DNA from: Ustulina deusta
Taxonomy: Eukaryota; Ascomycota; Sordariomycetes; Xylariales; Xylariaceae
Length of the DNA: 64,000 nt
Direction: 5' to 3'
NCBI GenBank assembly: GCA_023159155.1
Contig: JAJNNX010000029.1
Location: 372,001 to 436,000 of the forward strand
Shown piece by piece: positions 47,801 to 61,680 of the stretch. How positions within the stretch are numbered: the stretch's first letter is position 1; each line of letters begins with the position of its first letter. The translations under genes and the position numbers were made by a program. Below the pieces are notes generated by a model that worked only from the letters and a program-made list of their open reading frames with translations, searched no databases and was not told the DNA's origin.

Positions 47801-50219
47801 AAATAGTACTAGACTTATTAAAAAAAAATAATCTACTGCTTATATTAAGCCAAATATTAAAGAAATATTAAAAAATTTTATTTTAATATATTTATTATTA
47901 ATTATTTAAAAATAATTATAAAAACTAAAATAAAAATTAGAATTAACCCTACTAAAATCTAAGCAATTTTAAATTAGAACTTTAATAATTTTAAAAGTAC
48001 TAAATCGATCTAATTATTTTTTAAACTTTATAATTATGTTTATATATTTATTTACTACGCTAGTAAAAATTTTTTTTTTTTAAATTAACTATTAAAAAAA
48101 AACAAGCTATTTATAATAAAACTAAAATAAAAATAAGCTTTTAAATATATAAAACTATTAGTTTATAAAACATTTATTTTAGCTTTTTTTAAGCCTAGCT
48201 AACTAATATAAATAAAAACAAATATTTTATACAATATAACAAAAAAGATTATTTAGTAATAATAAAAAAATATAATCTAAAAACTTATAAAATATTTTTT
48301 TAAAACAATAATACTAACTAAGCAAGCCTATCTGATTTAAAACTATAAATTTTTAGTAGTAATATAAACTTTAAAATATTACTACTTAAAGTTTTTTAAA
48401 ACTAAATTTTTTATAATAACTAATTATTAAACTTTATTATATTTTTTAAATAAATAGATTTTATTAATATAATAAATATATTAAGCTAACTTTTTATTAA
48501 ACTTTAATATTACTTTTTAATACTAATTAAAACAAAAAAATATAATAACTAATATTTTATTAAAAAAAATAGCTAAGCTTCCTATAATAAAAGCTAAAAA
48601 AACTAAAAAACAAATAATAGTATTAGTTCTACCTAACAAAATACTAAGTTTTATATTAACTATAGACCTTTTACTTAATATTTTTTTAAAAAGCTAATTT
48701 AATAAACTTAATTAAACAAAAAAACTAGCTGTAAAAGCTAAAAAATAAAAACAAAAAATTATATATATTTAAAATTACTTTAAATAAAACTATTTTTTTT
48801 TATATAGCTTTAATTTAAAAAGTTTATATATTTTTAATTATTATATATTAAAATTAATATAAAACAATCAAAATATTAAAACAAAAATATTATTAGTTTT
48901 ATTTAAAATATAATTATAAATAATATATATATAATTATTATAACTATAAAAAAAACAAAATATTATAAAATAAAACTTTTAGCTTTTTTTATTTATTATT
49001 TATATTAGCTATAATATAGCAATATATAATAATAAATAATAAAAATATATTATCTAACTAATAAAATTATAACTATATATAAATATTTATAAATAAATTT
49101 AGTTATTTAATTATAACTTTATTTAGCAAAAAAATAAATATTGCAAAATTGCTAGCTATATAATATTATAAAAGTTTATATAAATTTTTTAATATACTAA
49201 ATATATAAATATTAAATAATATAAAACTGTTTATTTTTAAGTTTATAGTAATAATTAATAGTTTTATAAATATTAAGCACTACTTTAGTAATATTTATTA
49301 TTTTTAAATCTAAAAAATAATAAAATTAACTAATTAAAAACTAAACTAATAATTTTATTTTTATATTAATAAATATTAAAATAATTAAAATATTTATTTT
49401 TTTGTTTTAAACTTTATATATAATTTTTTGTAATATTTATTAATTAATATATTATTATTAAAAATAGCAATAAAAATTAAAGCACAAAACTTTCTAATAA
49501 TAAATATTCAAATTAGTTTATTAAACCTAAAATATTTAAAAAATAATATATAATATAGCAACTTTTATATAAAAATAATATAAACTATAAACTAACAAAA
49601 AAAAATACTTAATAAATTTTAAAATAAAAAATAAAATTTTTTAAAAAAAAAAAATTTTTATAATATAAGTACTAATTACTAGATTAAATTTTTAATTAGT
49701 CGGACTTTTTAAAATTCTAAAAAAATAAAAGTTTAGCTATATTTTTAATTTGCCTAACTTTTATAAAATAAAAAACCTATTCTATACTAATTAATTATAA
49801 AAAATAAGCAATAACTTTTTATTTTAATAAATCTAATTATTACTTTTAACTAAAAATATTAATAATAAAACAAAATTTAAAATTAAACAAATCAAATAAT
49901 TAAAAATATATAAAAAAAATAAAAAGTTATAATACTAGGTTGCTTAAAAAAACTATAATTTTAATAATATTTAATATATAGCTTAAAATTTTAAAAATAT
50001 ACTAATTAAACTTAACTAATTTTATAAAACCTATAAAAAAGCTTTTAAACTTTTTATAAAATTATAAAAATAAATATATATAATAATAACTAATACATTT
50101 ATAAATAATTATAAAAATAATAATAAAGCAATATAATATAAAAAAACTATATAAATTTAATATTATTAATAATTTTAAATTAAAACTATATTTAAATTTT
50201 CGGTTTTAAAAAAAAATAG

Positions 50220-50454
50220 TATAATAGTTAGTATAGTTTTAGTAAAACCTATAAAAATTCTAAACCTATATAATAATAAAATAAAAAGTTTGCGTACGGA
50301 CTAACCTAACTTTATAGCTATATATATAAAGTTTATATCTATTTATTTTATAAACTTTGATTTTTTTTTTTTTTTTTTTTTTTTTTTAGCTTAAAATCTT
50401 TGTCTATAGTATTAATAAACTAGCTATAGAAGCTTTACTTGACTGATCGTGACA
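50220..50454 (+). repeat. 3' LTR of the Gypsy element
   Basis: 235 bp. Its first 170 bases or so are AT-shifted relative to the 5' LTR, while the last 60 are less mutated than the matching part of the 5' LTR. Ends CGTGACA followed by GTAAG. Confidence 0.88.
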
Positions 50455-50459
50455 GTAAG

Positions 50460-50650
50460 ATATCCTGATATAAACATTTTGTATGGCATACCTAAAAAGA
50501 GTTTGATCAAAAATATATAAGAAAACTGGAATTTGCAGTAGATTTTGTCAGAAGAGGTACATAGTAATCCTGTTGATTATCTAGAAGTCTAAGTTATAAT
50601 ACAAGTAGGTAGCAGATATAGAAATCTTATATATAGTATATAGATCGTAA
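50460..50650. other. Short GC-richer spacer between two retroelements
   Basis: About 190 bp with clearly higher G/C content than either side, containing no gene. Probably remaining host or older repeat sequence that escaped mutation. Confidence 0.5.
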
Positions 50651-50659
50651 GTATTTTAG

Positions 50660-53600
50660 CTTTTTAGTTTTAATACTTCTTTTTAATCTTTATACTATTA
50701 TATTTTTAAAGTTAGATCTTTAAAAAAACTTAACTTTTTTTAAAGTTTTTAAAGTTTAAATTTTTAAAAATACTTAACTTTATTATACCTTTAAACAAAA
50801 AATAGTATTATAATATATAATATTTTAAGTTTTTTAAAACGGGACGCTTTAAAAAGTAAAAGCTTTATTAAGATTGTTATATTTATAATTTTTTGTTTTA
50901 AGTATAAAAAATAGTATAATTTTACAAAAAATTTATTAATTTATTTTTATTTTTATTTTTTTTTGCTATATATTAATTATAGCAAACTTTTTTTAATAAT
51001 TAATATTTTAAATTAAAGCTTTAATTAAAAGTATTTTTAAAGTTATAGATCTGTTAGTTTTAAATAAAGTTTGTTTTTTAATTTATATTATATATAAACT
51101 TTTTTTATAAAATATTATATATATTTTTTTTAATTATTTTATTTTTGATTAATATTATATTAAATAGTTAGGCTTTTTAACTTTTTTTTAAAATAGTTAT
51201 AAATTTGTTTTTAGAAGCTTTGGAATATTTTTTATATTTTTATATTTTTTTTTAATTAGTTATATAAGTTGTAATTCTAAAATATTACGTGTTTTCCTGT
51301 TTAACTGTTTTTTTTTATAACAATTATACTAAAAATATACCAGATCTTTTTGTTTACTTTTTATTTAGCGTAAAGTTTTTTTATAAGTATTCCAAAGAGC
51401 TTTATAGCAGTATATTTTTTAAGCTTTAGTATTAGCTAAAACTTATCTAGTATTATTTGTACTACTATATTTTTATGCTAAGTACTCCTATATTAATAAA
51501 AATAATATAATTATTATAATACTTTAATAAATATTATGTAGTATAAATAAATATATAGCTAATTATTATATTTAATAAGTTCTAAGTAGTTTTAAAAAAT
51601 TATTTTAAATATTTTGCTAGTATTATATTAGCTTAAGTATTTTTTATAAGTTAGACCTATTATATTTAAATAAATAAATATATAAAAAATTCGATCAAGA
51701 TCTAATATTATTATTTATTTTTGCTAAATTAGATATTATTTTTTTTTTTAATTTATAATAGTTTTAATAAATATTATTTAAAGTTATAAAAATAATTTTT
51801 TATTAAATTATAGGTTTTAAGTATTATAGCAATAAAAAGTAATTTTATATTAAATTAAAAAAGTTTTTTGTTAGTTTTATATACGGATTATTAGTTAGTT
51901 TTAGCTAAACTACTATTTAAGCTTTAAAATTTTTTTAAATTTTTTAAAAGCTAGTTTAAATAATAGCTTTATAAGTCTATTTATTACTTAATTTAAAATA
52001 AATATATATTTAAAGTTGATTTAACCTGTAATAATTTATTTTTAATACTATTTATTTTAGATATTTATATTTTTTTTTTTTATATAGTAGTAAGTTATAA
52101 GCTACTAAAATAGCTTTTTAGTTATTATTATAAATAATTATTAGTATATTACTAATTTTAATATTTAGTTTAATTAAAAGTTTCTTTATTTATATAGTTT
52201 TTTTTAAAGCTTATGTTTGACTTTTGAGTTTTGTTTTAAAAAATAATAATAAAATTGTTAGTTAATGTTTTAAATTCTAGCTTACTGCTCTGCTTTTTAA
52301 ATTAAAAATATATTTTAAAGTCAAACAGTAAATCTTTTTATAAGTTCCCTAGTCTAAATTAGTATAGTTTTATAAGTTAATTTTTCTTTTTTTATATATT
52401 AATTTTAGATTAATTATAGTTATTAAATATTTAAATATTTATTTTACTGCTTTAATATAAAAAGTATTTAGTTTTGTTATATATTTGTTATATTTAGAAA
52501 TAACAAAAATAATATCTGGTCTAGTTTTTAGTATTATATATATAAAAGAACTAATAATTTTTCAATACTATTTTTAATTTATTATTACTATAATAAAATC
52601 TTTTTTAAATATTTTAATATTTATAAAAATTAGAATATAAATTAGTTTTGCTTTTTTATATTTAAGTTTATTTAGGTCCTAAAAACCAAATTTTATAAGG
52701 ACTTTCTTTAAATAAGCTTATTATAATAATTTTAAAGTATAGTATAATTAGTCTTGTTTAATAGCTATACTTAAAAAGAATTTAGCTAGTTCTAAGTTGT
52801 TTATTTAAAATTTTTTATTTAAAGCTTGTTTAATATTATTAATTTTTAAAATTTTTAAGCTAATAATTAAAAAATTATTAATATAAATAATAATATAGTA
52901 GTTATTTTAAGCAAAAATACTAATATTTAAGTCTAAACTGCTAAATTTTAAACTTTTTAAAAATATTGCTAATATTTTGTATTATATTTTAAATGTTTAT
53001 TTAAGCTTATAAAGTGTTTTGTTTAGTTTATAGACCTTAGTTAAGTCTTAAACAAATTTAAGTAGCTATTTTATATAGATATTTTTTATAACTTTTTTAT
53101 ATAAAAATACTATTTTAATATCTATTTAATAGATTTTAAAATCTAAAGTAGTAGTAATAATAAATAAAATCTTATAGCTTATAAGTTTAATTATTAAAAT
53201 AAAAATTTTATAATAGTCTATTTTATTTTATTATTTAAAGTTTTTAATTATTTATCTAGCCTTATATTAGATAATTTTGCTTATTTTATTACGCTTAAGT
53301 TTATATATTTATTTGCTAGATAGCACTTTAGTATTAGGCGGTTTAATAATTATTTTCTAAGTTAGATTATTAATTAATAAGCTATATTTATTACTTATAG
53401 CTTTATACTACTCTATTTAGTAAAAACTATATTTTATAGTTTTATAGCTTACTAGTTTAGTAATTTTAGTTATTTTTATAGCTTTTAATATAATAGTAAT
53501 AAAATAAAAAGTAATTAGTTAATATTTATAGTTCTAAAAACAAATTCTATTATGTTTAAATTATAGCATAAGTTTTTTTAGTTGTTTTAGGATATAAATC

Positions 53601-56600
53601 TTAGATTAGGTACTATTTTTTTTATTATAATTATTACTATTATCTCTTTTTAATATATTGGAAAAAAATGTATTAGAAGTATAGTTAGAATTATTATTAT
53701 TATTATTAAAAAGTTAGCTAAAATAGTCAAAATTATTTTTATTATTTAAAAATATATTAAAATTGTTAAGTTTTTAATTATTGCTTATTATAAATAAAAT
53801 AGTACTTAAGATATTATTAGGTATAGTATTAAATATAATATTAAAAGTATTGTTTGGTATGTTATTTATAATAAATAATCTTAATAGTATAAAAAGTATT
53901 TTTTTTTTTTAGAGCAGGTTTATTATTATTAATAATAGCATAAAAAACCTCGGTTGTTCTTTTTAAAGTTTTTTTTTAAGTAGAGCTCTTTAGGATATTT
54001 TTAATAATTTTATTATATAAGTTCTATTAAACTTGTTTTTTATTACTGATCTTTAGCTATATTTAATCTAGTAGTTAATAGGGAATCTTTTAAAAAAAGC
54101 TTATATTATTAATATTTATTACTTTTTTGCTTTTAAAAAAGATTATAAAGTTATATAAGCTCTGATTTTAATATTTAAATATTTTATAAAATAAAATCTT
54201 TTTTATAAATGCTAACCCTTTTTTGTTTGGTTAGAAATACTATTTATTAGTTTTAATAAGTACTATATAATTATATATTAGTATTTAATTAAATTATTTT
54301 TTATATAATAATATTCTAAATTAGTTATTAAACTAATAAATTATAATATAATAGGTTATTTAAGCAATAATAAGCTAGTATTTTTAAAATATCTTATTAT
54401 TTATAGCTTATTTTATTATTAATATTATAATAGTTTTATAAATACTAATTATTTTTTTATAGATGCTACCTTATTAATATTGCTTTATAGCAATAAGTAG
54501 TATTTAGATTCTTTGGCTTTAATAAAAGTACTCTAATTCTTTGCTAGTATTTTTTTTAGTTTTATTTAAAGTAAATATATAATATTTGTGTTTAAAATAT
54601 TTATAATATTTTAAAAATGTTTTAAAAGTTTTAGTAAATTCTGCTTTGCTTTTAAGTAGTAATATTTAAGTTATTTTGGAAAAATCGCAGTAAATAATAG
54701 CAAAATAAATAGATTTTTTATATTTTTTAAAAGTATTTTTAGGTATTTTTGCTATATTTATATATAATAATTTAAGTAAATAAGTGCTTTATTAAAAATT
54801 TTCTAAGTATAGTATTTTTTTTATTTTTATTTGAATATAGTATTTATAAATATAACTAAGCTTTTAAAGCTTAATATGCCCTACTTTTATTAGTTTTTTA
54901 ATAAAAAATTTACTAATATATCCGAATTGTTTATATTATAAAGCTAGTTTAAAGTTGTAAAATAAATAGGTTATAAAAGCAATAGTAATAGTTTTTATAT
55001 TTAAGTTAGGTTGATTAATTAAATATAAGCTATTATATTTTGTTTTTTTTAAAAATATTTGGTTTTTTTTTAAAGTATACGTTCTATTATTTTAAAAAAA
55101 AAATTTAGTACTAAGTCCAACCAAATAAAAAACAAAAATAAAATTTACTCTAATTAATAAATAATATATAATATTTTTAAATATAATAATTTTTTCTTTT
55201 TTATTAATTATACTAGTAAAAATATAGTTTTTTTATTAAATAGGCTATATTACTAATCTATTAATTCTTATTATTACTAAACAAAATATATTATAAAAAT
55301 TAGTAAAGCTATTTTAATTTAAAATTATTAGAACGCTTATACTACTATTAATAACTAGTACTTTTTTTAAGGTTTTTATTAAATTTATAGCTTTATTTTA
55401 TATTATAACTATAAATAATGCTTTAATAATATTTATAAAATAATTTTTTTTAAAAATATTATTAAGTAGTTTTTTTGTTATTTTTAGATTATTATTTTTT
55501 TAGATCTAGTTATTTTATATTTTATTTTTTTCAAATATAGTTTAACTAAATCTTTAAAATATAAAAAATAATAGTCTAGATTAAATTAAAGCAATAAAAA
55601 GTTGCTTAAAAGTTATAAATATATAAACTATAAAAATAATATGTTTAAAAAGAGCTAAAAAAAATTAGATCATAATATAGCTATTAAAAATATTATAAAG
55701 TTTATTATTTTTTTTTTATAGCTAAGTTATTTTTTGATTTTAGTTTTTTTAGTTTTTTTTTATATTATTTGGCACGTTTGTAGCATATTTTTTTATTCTA
55801 ACTAGTAGGCTTTAGTTCTGGGTGCTTTTTATAGCAAACTTTAAAGTATAATTTGTAGCAAAACTTGCAAAGTTTTTATTTATTATTTAAAAAAAAAATA
55901 AGTTAGTTTTAATAGCTAAAAGTATAGTTTATAATGTTTGTTTTTTTTAGTTTTATTTAAATTATATAATAGTATTAGTTATTTTTTTTAAAATAATAGT
56001 TGTTTATATTATTTAAGAAAGATTAGTAGTATTATAAACTAGTATTTTGGTTATATTTAGTTTTTAAATAGTAAAAAAAAATCAAATTTAAAGCTAAATT
56101 TATTAATAAATTTTTAAATAATATATAAGTATAGCTATACTAAAGCAGGATTAAGTTTTATTATATTTATTTAAGTTTATTAAAATATTACTATAAATTA
56201 TATAACTTTTTTTATAGTTTTTAAAATAATTTTTTTTTATTATTAAAAATATTAAATAAATTAAGCTTTATTTTTAAGTTTATAAATAATAAGAAGTTTT
56301 ACTTAAATAAGTACTAATATATTAAAAAGATTTTTAGCAATAGATTATATTTAATAATAAATATTTATTAAAAATTTATTACAAATTATAATATATATTA
56401 TATTATATTTATTAAATTATTTATTTTTTTAAGTTATAAAGCTTTTTTTGCTTTTTTTGTTCTATTATATTAATATTATTATTTAAAAGCTATTAAATAA
56501 AAATTATCCGAACCTGCTTGTTATAAGTTTTTTTTTTATATTTTAACTCTATTTTAGCCACTGTTCTAAAATATTTAAAAAAAATACTTTTTTAAGTTTT

Positions 56601-57000
56601 TTTAAAGCGTTACTAAATAATATTTTTTAAAAAGTTTAGTAATAAATCTAAAAAACTAAAAAAAGTCGATTTTGTTTTAAAAAAACTAAAAAATATCAAT
56701 TTTATTTTAAAAACATTTATATTTTTGCTATTATTACTAGCAAAAATATTAAAATATTTTTTAAGTTAATAAATAATATAATAATAAGTTGTTAAAATAA
56801 CAAAAAATACTTTAGAACTAAAAATAATAATTAAAATAAAATAATAATCAAGTTATTTTTTAATTATCTAATTATAAATAATAGTAAACTAGGTTATTTA
56901 AGTTTATAATAAAAAAATTAAATCTAATAAGTTATTATTATTTAATTAAATATTATTAAAACATAAATATAAAATAAGTAAAAATATATTTAGCTATAAA
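50660..57000 (-). mobile_element. Ty1/Copia retrotransposon remnant (bounds approximate)
   Basis: AT-rich, RIP-like block holding a Copia reverse-transcriptase remnant on the minus strand. I could not identify LTRs or a target duplication, so the ends are set by composition: GC-richer spacers at about 50.5 and 57.05 kb. No intact frame. Confidence 0.6.
52865..53122 (-). pseudogene. Copia reverse-transcriptase remnant
   Basis: Read on the minus strand in one frame: DIKIVFLY (from DVKTAFLYG), VYKLNKTLYKLK followed by a stop where Gln is expected (from LNKALYGLKQ), LKFSSLD, and YINNFLI where YVDDFLI is expected. The order and spacing match Copia RT. Stops at former Gln codons and Asn for Asp are RIP-type changes. 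Confidence 0.85.
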
Positions 57001-57100
57001 AGCGGTATATTTATTTTAAAACTTGTTATGCCTGGCATACTAGGACCGGTGCATACTTACTATATATATATACTATGTCTGCACTTATTTCGATAGAAAA
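57001..57100. other. Short GC-richer spacer
   Basis: About 60-100 bp with sequence such as GCCTGGCATACTAGGACCGG inside the AT-rich block; it probably marks a junction between two elements. No match to another part of the window was found. Confidence 0.4.
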
Positions 57101-59827
57101 TCTTTTTTTTATAAGTTTTAGTTTTATAAGCTAACCTTACTAAATATATAATTTATTCTTTTATATATTATACCTGACCTTGTAAACTTTTTATTTATAA
57201 TAATTTTAAAGCTTTTTTTTAAAATTATTTATAATATATTTATATAATAGCCCCTAGAAGACCTGGACTATTAACTAGATTAATATTTTTTACAAAAGAC
57301 AAATTAGCTATAAATAGCTAATAAAGCTATACTAATTTTTTTTTAAATAAAAATTAAAGATTAAAACTTAGTAGTAGTTTAATATTTAGTTACTAAAATA
57401 ATAATAGTACTTTATAATTTAAAAGTATTAACTAATTTTTATTATAATAAAATATTTAGCTTAAACCAAAACTTAAAAAAATAAGTAAATAGCTAAAAAA
57501 ATAAAAATAACTTGTTTTTAGATCGAAAGGATTTTAATTTATAAGCGTATATAAATTAATATTAAAACAGAAACTTAAAAAATATAAGTATTAAAAAAAA
57601 GCTAAGGATTTAGAAAACTTTAAATTTTTAAATTTTTTAGATTTTTTTTATATTTTCTACCTAAAATATAAAAGTTAGCACTAAAAATAATATAACTTTT
57701 TTAATTTTAGCTTATTACTTACTTTTTTATTTTTATTATTATTATTTAATAAATTAGATTTAAGCAGTTCTAACTATTAATTACTTTATTATTATAAATG
57801 TTATAATAATAATAAAAAATTAAATATTAATTTTAGTTGCTTTTTAAAATTTAAATATTTTTTGTTTACTATATAGTTTATTTATAATTAATAAATTAAA
57901 TAAATTAAAAAATTAAAATCTATGTTTAAAAACTATAAAAGAAGTTCTAATAAATTTAGACTTAAATTATTTATATAGTTAGCAAAATGGATTAGGATTA
58001 TAAAAACTAGTATTAAGTTTTTTTTAGAAAAAAAGTGTGCTAAGATTATTTTTTTTATAAATTTAATTAAAAAACTTTTGTTAATTAGACTAAAACTTTA
58101 ATTTATTAATTAATTTTTTTTGTTGCAAGTATTAGCTAGTAGTTAAAAAAAGCTTAATAATAGGCTAATTAAAACTTTAGAATATTTAATTAATATTTAT
58201 TTTAGATTAAGATTTAGAAAAAATAACAAAGTAATAATAAAAAAGCTATATTGTACTACTAAAAATTAATTAATCTGTTTTAATAAAAGATTATAAATTT
58301 TAATAATTTATTATTTTAAAAGAGATTAGTAATAATAAATATAGTATAGCGTTGTTAAAAATTAATAATTTTTGTTTTTAAAGCTATAAAGTTTTAATAA
58401 AAATTTTTATATTTAAATATTAACCGAACTAATATTAATAAACTTTAGAATTAGTAATAATACTAAAGCTTTTTTAAGTAGAAATATTTTAATAATAAGA
58501 ATTATTTTTGCTAAGGCTAAAAGTACTATAATATAGTTCGGAGCTAAAATAGTTATTAGTATTATAATTAGCTAAAGTAATTTTATTTAAATTAGTAACT
58601 TTTTAATAATTATATATTTAAAAGGTTATTATTTTTTAAATACTTTAGTTAATATATTTTTAATATATTTTAGAAATAGCTACAAAATAACCTTAATAAT
58701 TGCTTAAGGTAAAGTAGTAATACTTAGGACTTTTTTTGCTTTAATTATAAGAAAATAGGTTATATTAGTTATAATTATAAAGAATCTAACTAGTAATACT
58801 TATTAAAGAATTAAAAATGTTAGATTTAAAAGATTTAGTTAAATTAAAAATAAAAAAATTTTAATATGTTTTACTATTTATAAAAAAACAATTATTATTT
58901 GGATTAAAATTATTTATATAATTTTTTAGTATATTTTAATAAATATTTAAGTAATAATTAAAAAAACAAAAAGTAGTTTTAGTTTTAGCTATAAAGCTTG
59001 GGCTAAAACTATAGCTTTTTATATTTGTTTTATATCGATTTTATATTTTATATAATATTTATTTTATTAGTTTAAAAAAAATTTTATTAAAAATATTTAT
59101 TAATTTAAATTTTTGTACTAAATATAATTATATTAGTTATATTTTTGCTTTATATAATAAACTAGAAAAAGCTTTATTTTATATTTATACTTTATAATAT
59201 GTTATTAGAAATAGATTTTTTAGTTATAGCGCTTATTAGGTTATTTATAAACTTATTAATAGCTGTAAGGTAACTTGAAAATTTTGGTATATTTGCGTTA
59301 TTATTAATTAAAATAATCGGTTAAAAAGAAGTTTAGTGCTTTTTTCTTAAACTATACTAAAAAACTAAAAAATTATATTTGATTTAAGTTTGAATTGCTA
59401 GTTTTATAGCTTAAAGCTTAAGTATTTTAAGTTAGTTATAGCTTATTAATTTATTAAAGCTTATAAAAATAAGAAATATTGCTAAGTTATTATATATTTT
59501 TTTAAACCTTTTTAGTTAAAAGAATTAGAAACTAAAAAGAATTGTATTAGTTTTAAGGGTGTTCTGCTAGAATTTTATAATTTAGCTGATTTTTTTAATA
59601 TTAATAAAGCTAGTATTTTTTTATATTTTAAATAAAAAAATTTAGCAATTAATTTATAGAATAATGTTATAATACTTTATTATTTTATTTATTTATTAGC
59701 TTAAAACAAACTTAAAAAACTTTAAGAATAGCTTATAGAAATAATAGTTAATAAAAAGATATAGAAATTTAAGAGCTTAGCTAGGGCTTTTATTTTATTT
59801 GTTTTTTAAAAAAATAAAAGTTTAAAA

Positions 59828-60205
59828 CTATATATAGATTATAAAAAACTTAATTATATTACGTAAAAGAATTGCTATATTTTTTTTTTTTTTAGAATTA
59901 ATAAATAGATTTATATATATTAAAATATTTATTAAAATTGATTTTAAAAATGCTTATTATTATATTTGAATTAAAAAAAGAAATAAATAAAAAATAGCTT
60001 TTTATATGCGTTATAGCTATTATAAATTTCTAGTTATATTTATAGGTTTGTATAATACTTTTGCTATTTTTTAGAACTATGTATATAAAGTATTTAATAA
60101 TATTTTAGATATATTTTATATTATATATTTAGATAATATTTTTATATTTTTTATAAATAAAGAATCTTATATAAAATATATTTAGGAAATTATTAAAAGA
60201 TTTTA
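59828..60205 (+). pseudogene. Gypsy reverse-transcriptase remnant
   Basis: One frame shows LYIDYKKLN, a stop, KNCY, FIKIDFKNAYYYI, a stop, FYMRYSYYKFLV, GLYNTFAIF, then NNILDIFYIIYLDNIFIF. This follows the Ty3 RT domain from IDYRKLN to the catalytic box, YLDN in place of YLDD. At least five stops, several at expected Gln or Trp codons. Confidence 0.88.
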
Positions 60206-61565
60206 AAATATTAAGCTATATGTTAAGCTTTTAAAATATTAGTTCTATTAAAAAAAACTCAAATTTTTTAAATATATTATATTTAGTTAAAATATTAAAA
60301 TAGATTTTAGTTATATTAATATAATTAAATAGTAGCTATTTTTTAGTTTTTATTATAAACTATAATAGTTTTTAAAGTTTTATAACTTTTATTAGCGCTT
60401 TATTAAAAAGTATTTTTAGGTTGTTGTTTTTTTAATTTAGTATTTAAAAAAAAGCACAACTAGGATAAAAAAAAATCGAATTTTTTTAAACTATTTTATA
60501 GTAAAAGCTTTTAAAAAGCTTTAGGACTTATTTAAAAAAGCTATTTTTTTTATATATTTTAACTTTAAGAAGCAAATATTAATAAAAACTAATTCTTTTA
60601 AAGCAGCGCTAGTAAGGAACTTTTTTTAAAAAAATAATTACAGTAAATAATGTTTTATTATGTTTTATTTTTATAAGTTTACTAATATAGAATTGAACTA
60701 TAGAACTTTAGATTAAAAAATATTTATAATTATAAAATATTTTAAGTATTAATAGTATTATTTTTAAAAAAACAAATTACTAGTTAAAGTATTAACTAAT
60801 TATAATAATTTTTAAATATTTATAAAAACTTTAAAGCTAAATAAAAAGCAAGCTTATTAATATATATATTTAGCTTTTTTTAATTTTATTATTAGGTATA
60901 AATAAAGTAAGCAAAACAGGGCTAATTTTTTATTGTATTAACCTGATTATATAGGTAATTTGCCCTAAGATATTAATCTTTTTTTAATACTAAAAAGAAA
61001 GATTGTAGTAGTATAGACTAAGATTTCTAATAAATACTTAAAAGTACTAATAGACAAAATATATACTGTCTGACCTTTTAAGGAAAGAACTATTTTTATA
61101 TAGGTAGTTATATATATATAGGCATAAATAGTTATAAGTAATAAAAACTTTTAAAATTTGGATATATTATAAAGCTTATAAAATATGATTTAAAATATTT
61201 AATAAAAAAACCCTAAATATAAATCGATTAAAAAGTGTATTAATATTAGAAAACTTATAAATTTTTAATAAATAATTAAAAAATCTTTTTTATATTATAA
61301 AAATAAAGTTTATATTTTTTTTAAAAAATCTGTTTATTTTTAGTTTATTAAATTATATTATAATAACTTATTAGTAGGGCATTTTAGATAAAAATATATG
61401 TTTGAATTACTATAGTATAAGTTTTTTTAGCTAAAAATAAAAGCAAATATTAATAATTATATAAGTAGTTATATAATATGCTTTAGATTAAAAGCGAAAT
61501 ACTACTAAAAATATAGCAAACTTAATGTTTTACTTATATTTTTAGCTTTTATATAAAAACTATTT

Positions 61566-61680
61566 ATAGATTTTATAGTTGGACTGCTTTTAATTTTTTA
61601 TAAAAATTACTAAATTAATTATATTTTAGTAATTATTAATAGATTTACTAAATTAACGCATTTATTTTTTATTAATACTA
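61566..61680 (+). pseudogene. Gypsy integrase-core remnant
   Basis: Reads IDFIVGL, then a stop, ILVIINRFTKLTHLF, matching the start of the integrase catalytic core (DFIVGLP ... VVVDRLTKMAH). The second acidic position reads Asn. It lies about 1.4 kb after the RT remnant, as expected. Confidence 0.8.

Larger units (their letters stand above)
44460..50454 (+). mobile_element. Ty3/Gypsy LTR retrotransposon, RIP-degraded
   Basis: 5995 bp. Direct repeats of 234 and 235 bp at the ends; the 5' copy begins TGTGACGG and the 3' copy ends CGTGACA. A 5-bp target duplication, GTAAG, is at 44455-44459 and 50455-50459. Reverse-transcriptase remnants around 47593-47800 on the plus strand give orientation and family. 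The interior carries no open frame of use and is nearly devoid of G and C. Both LTRs contain a long T tract (about 44604 and about 50362). Confidence 0.9.

Noticed and set aside
50660..57000. LTR pair for the Copia remnant
   Set aside because: No convincing direct repeat or target duplication could be found by eye; only approximate bounds are given.
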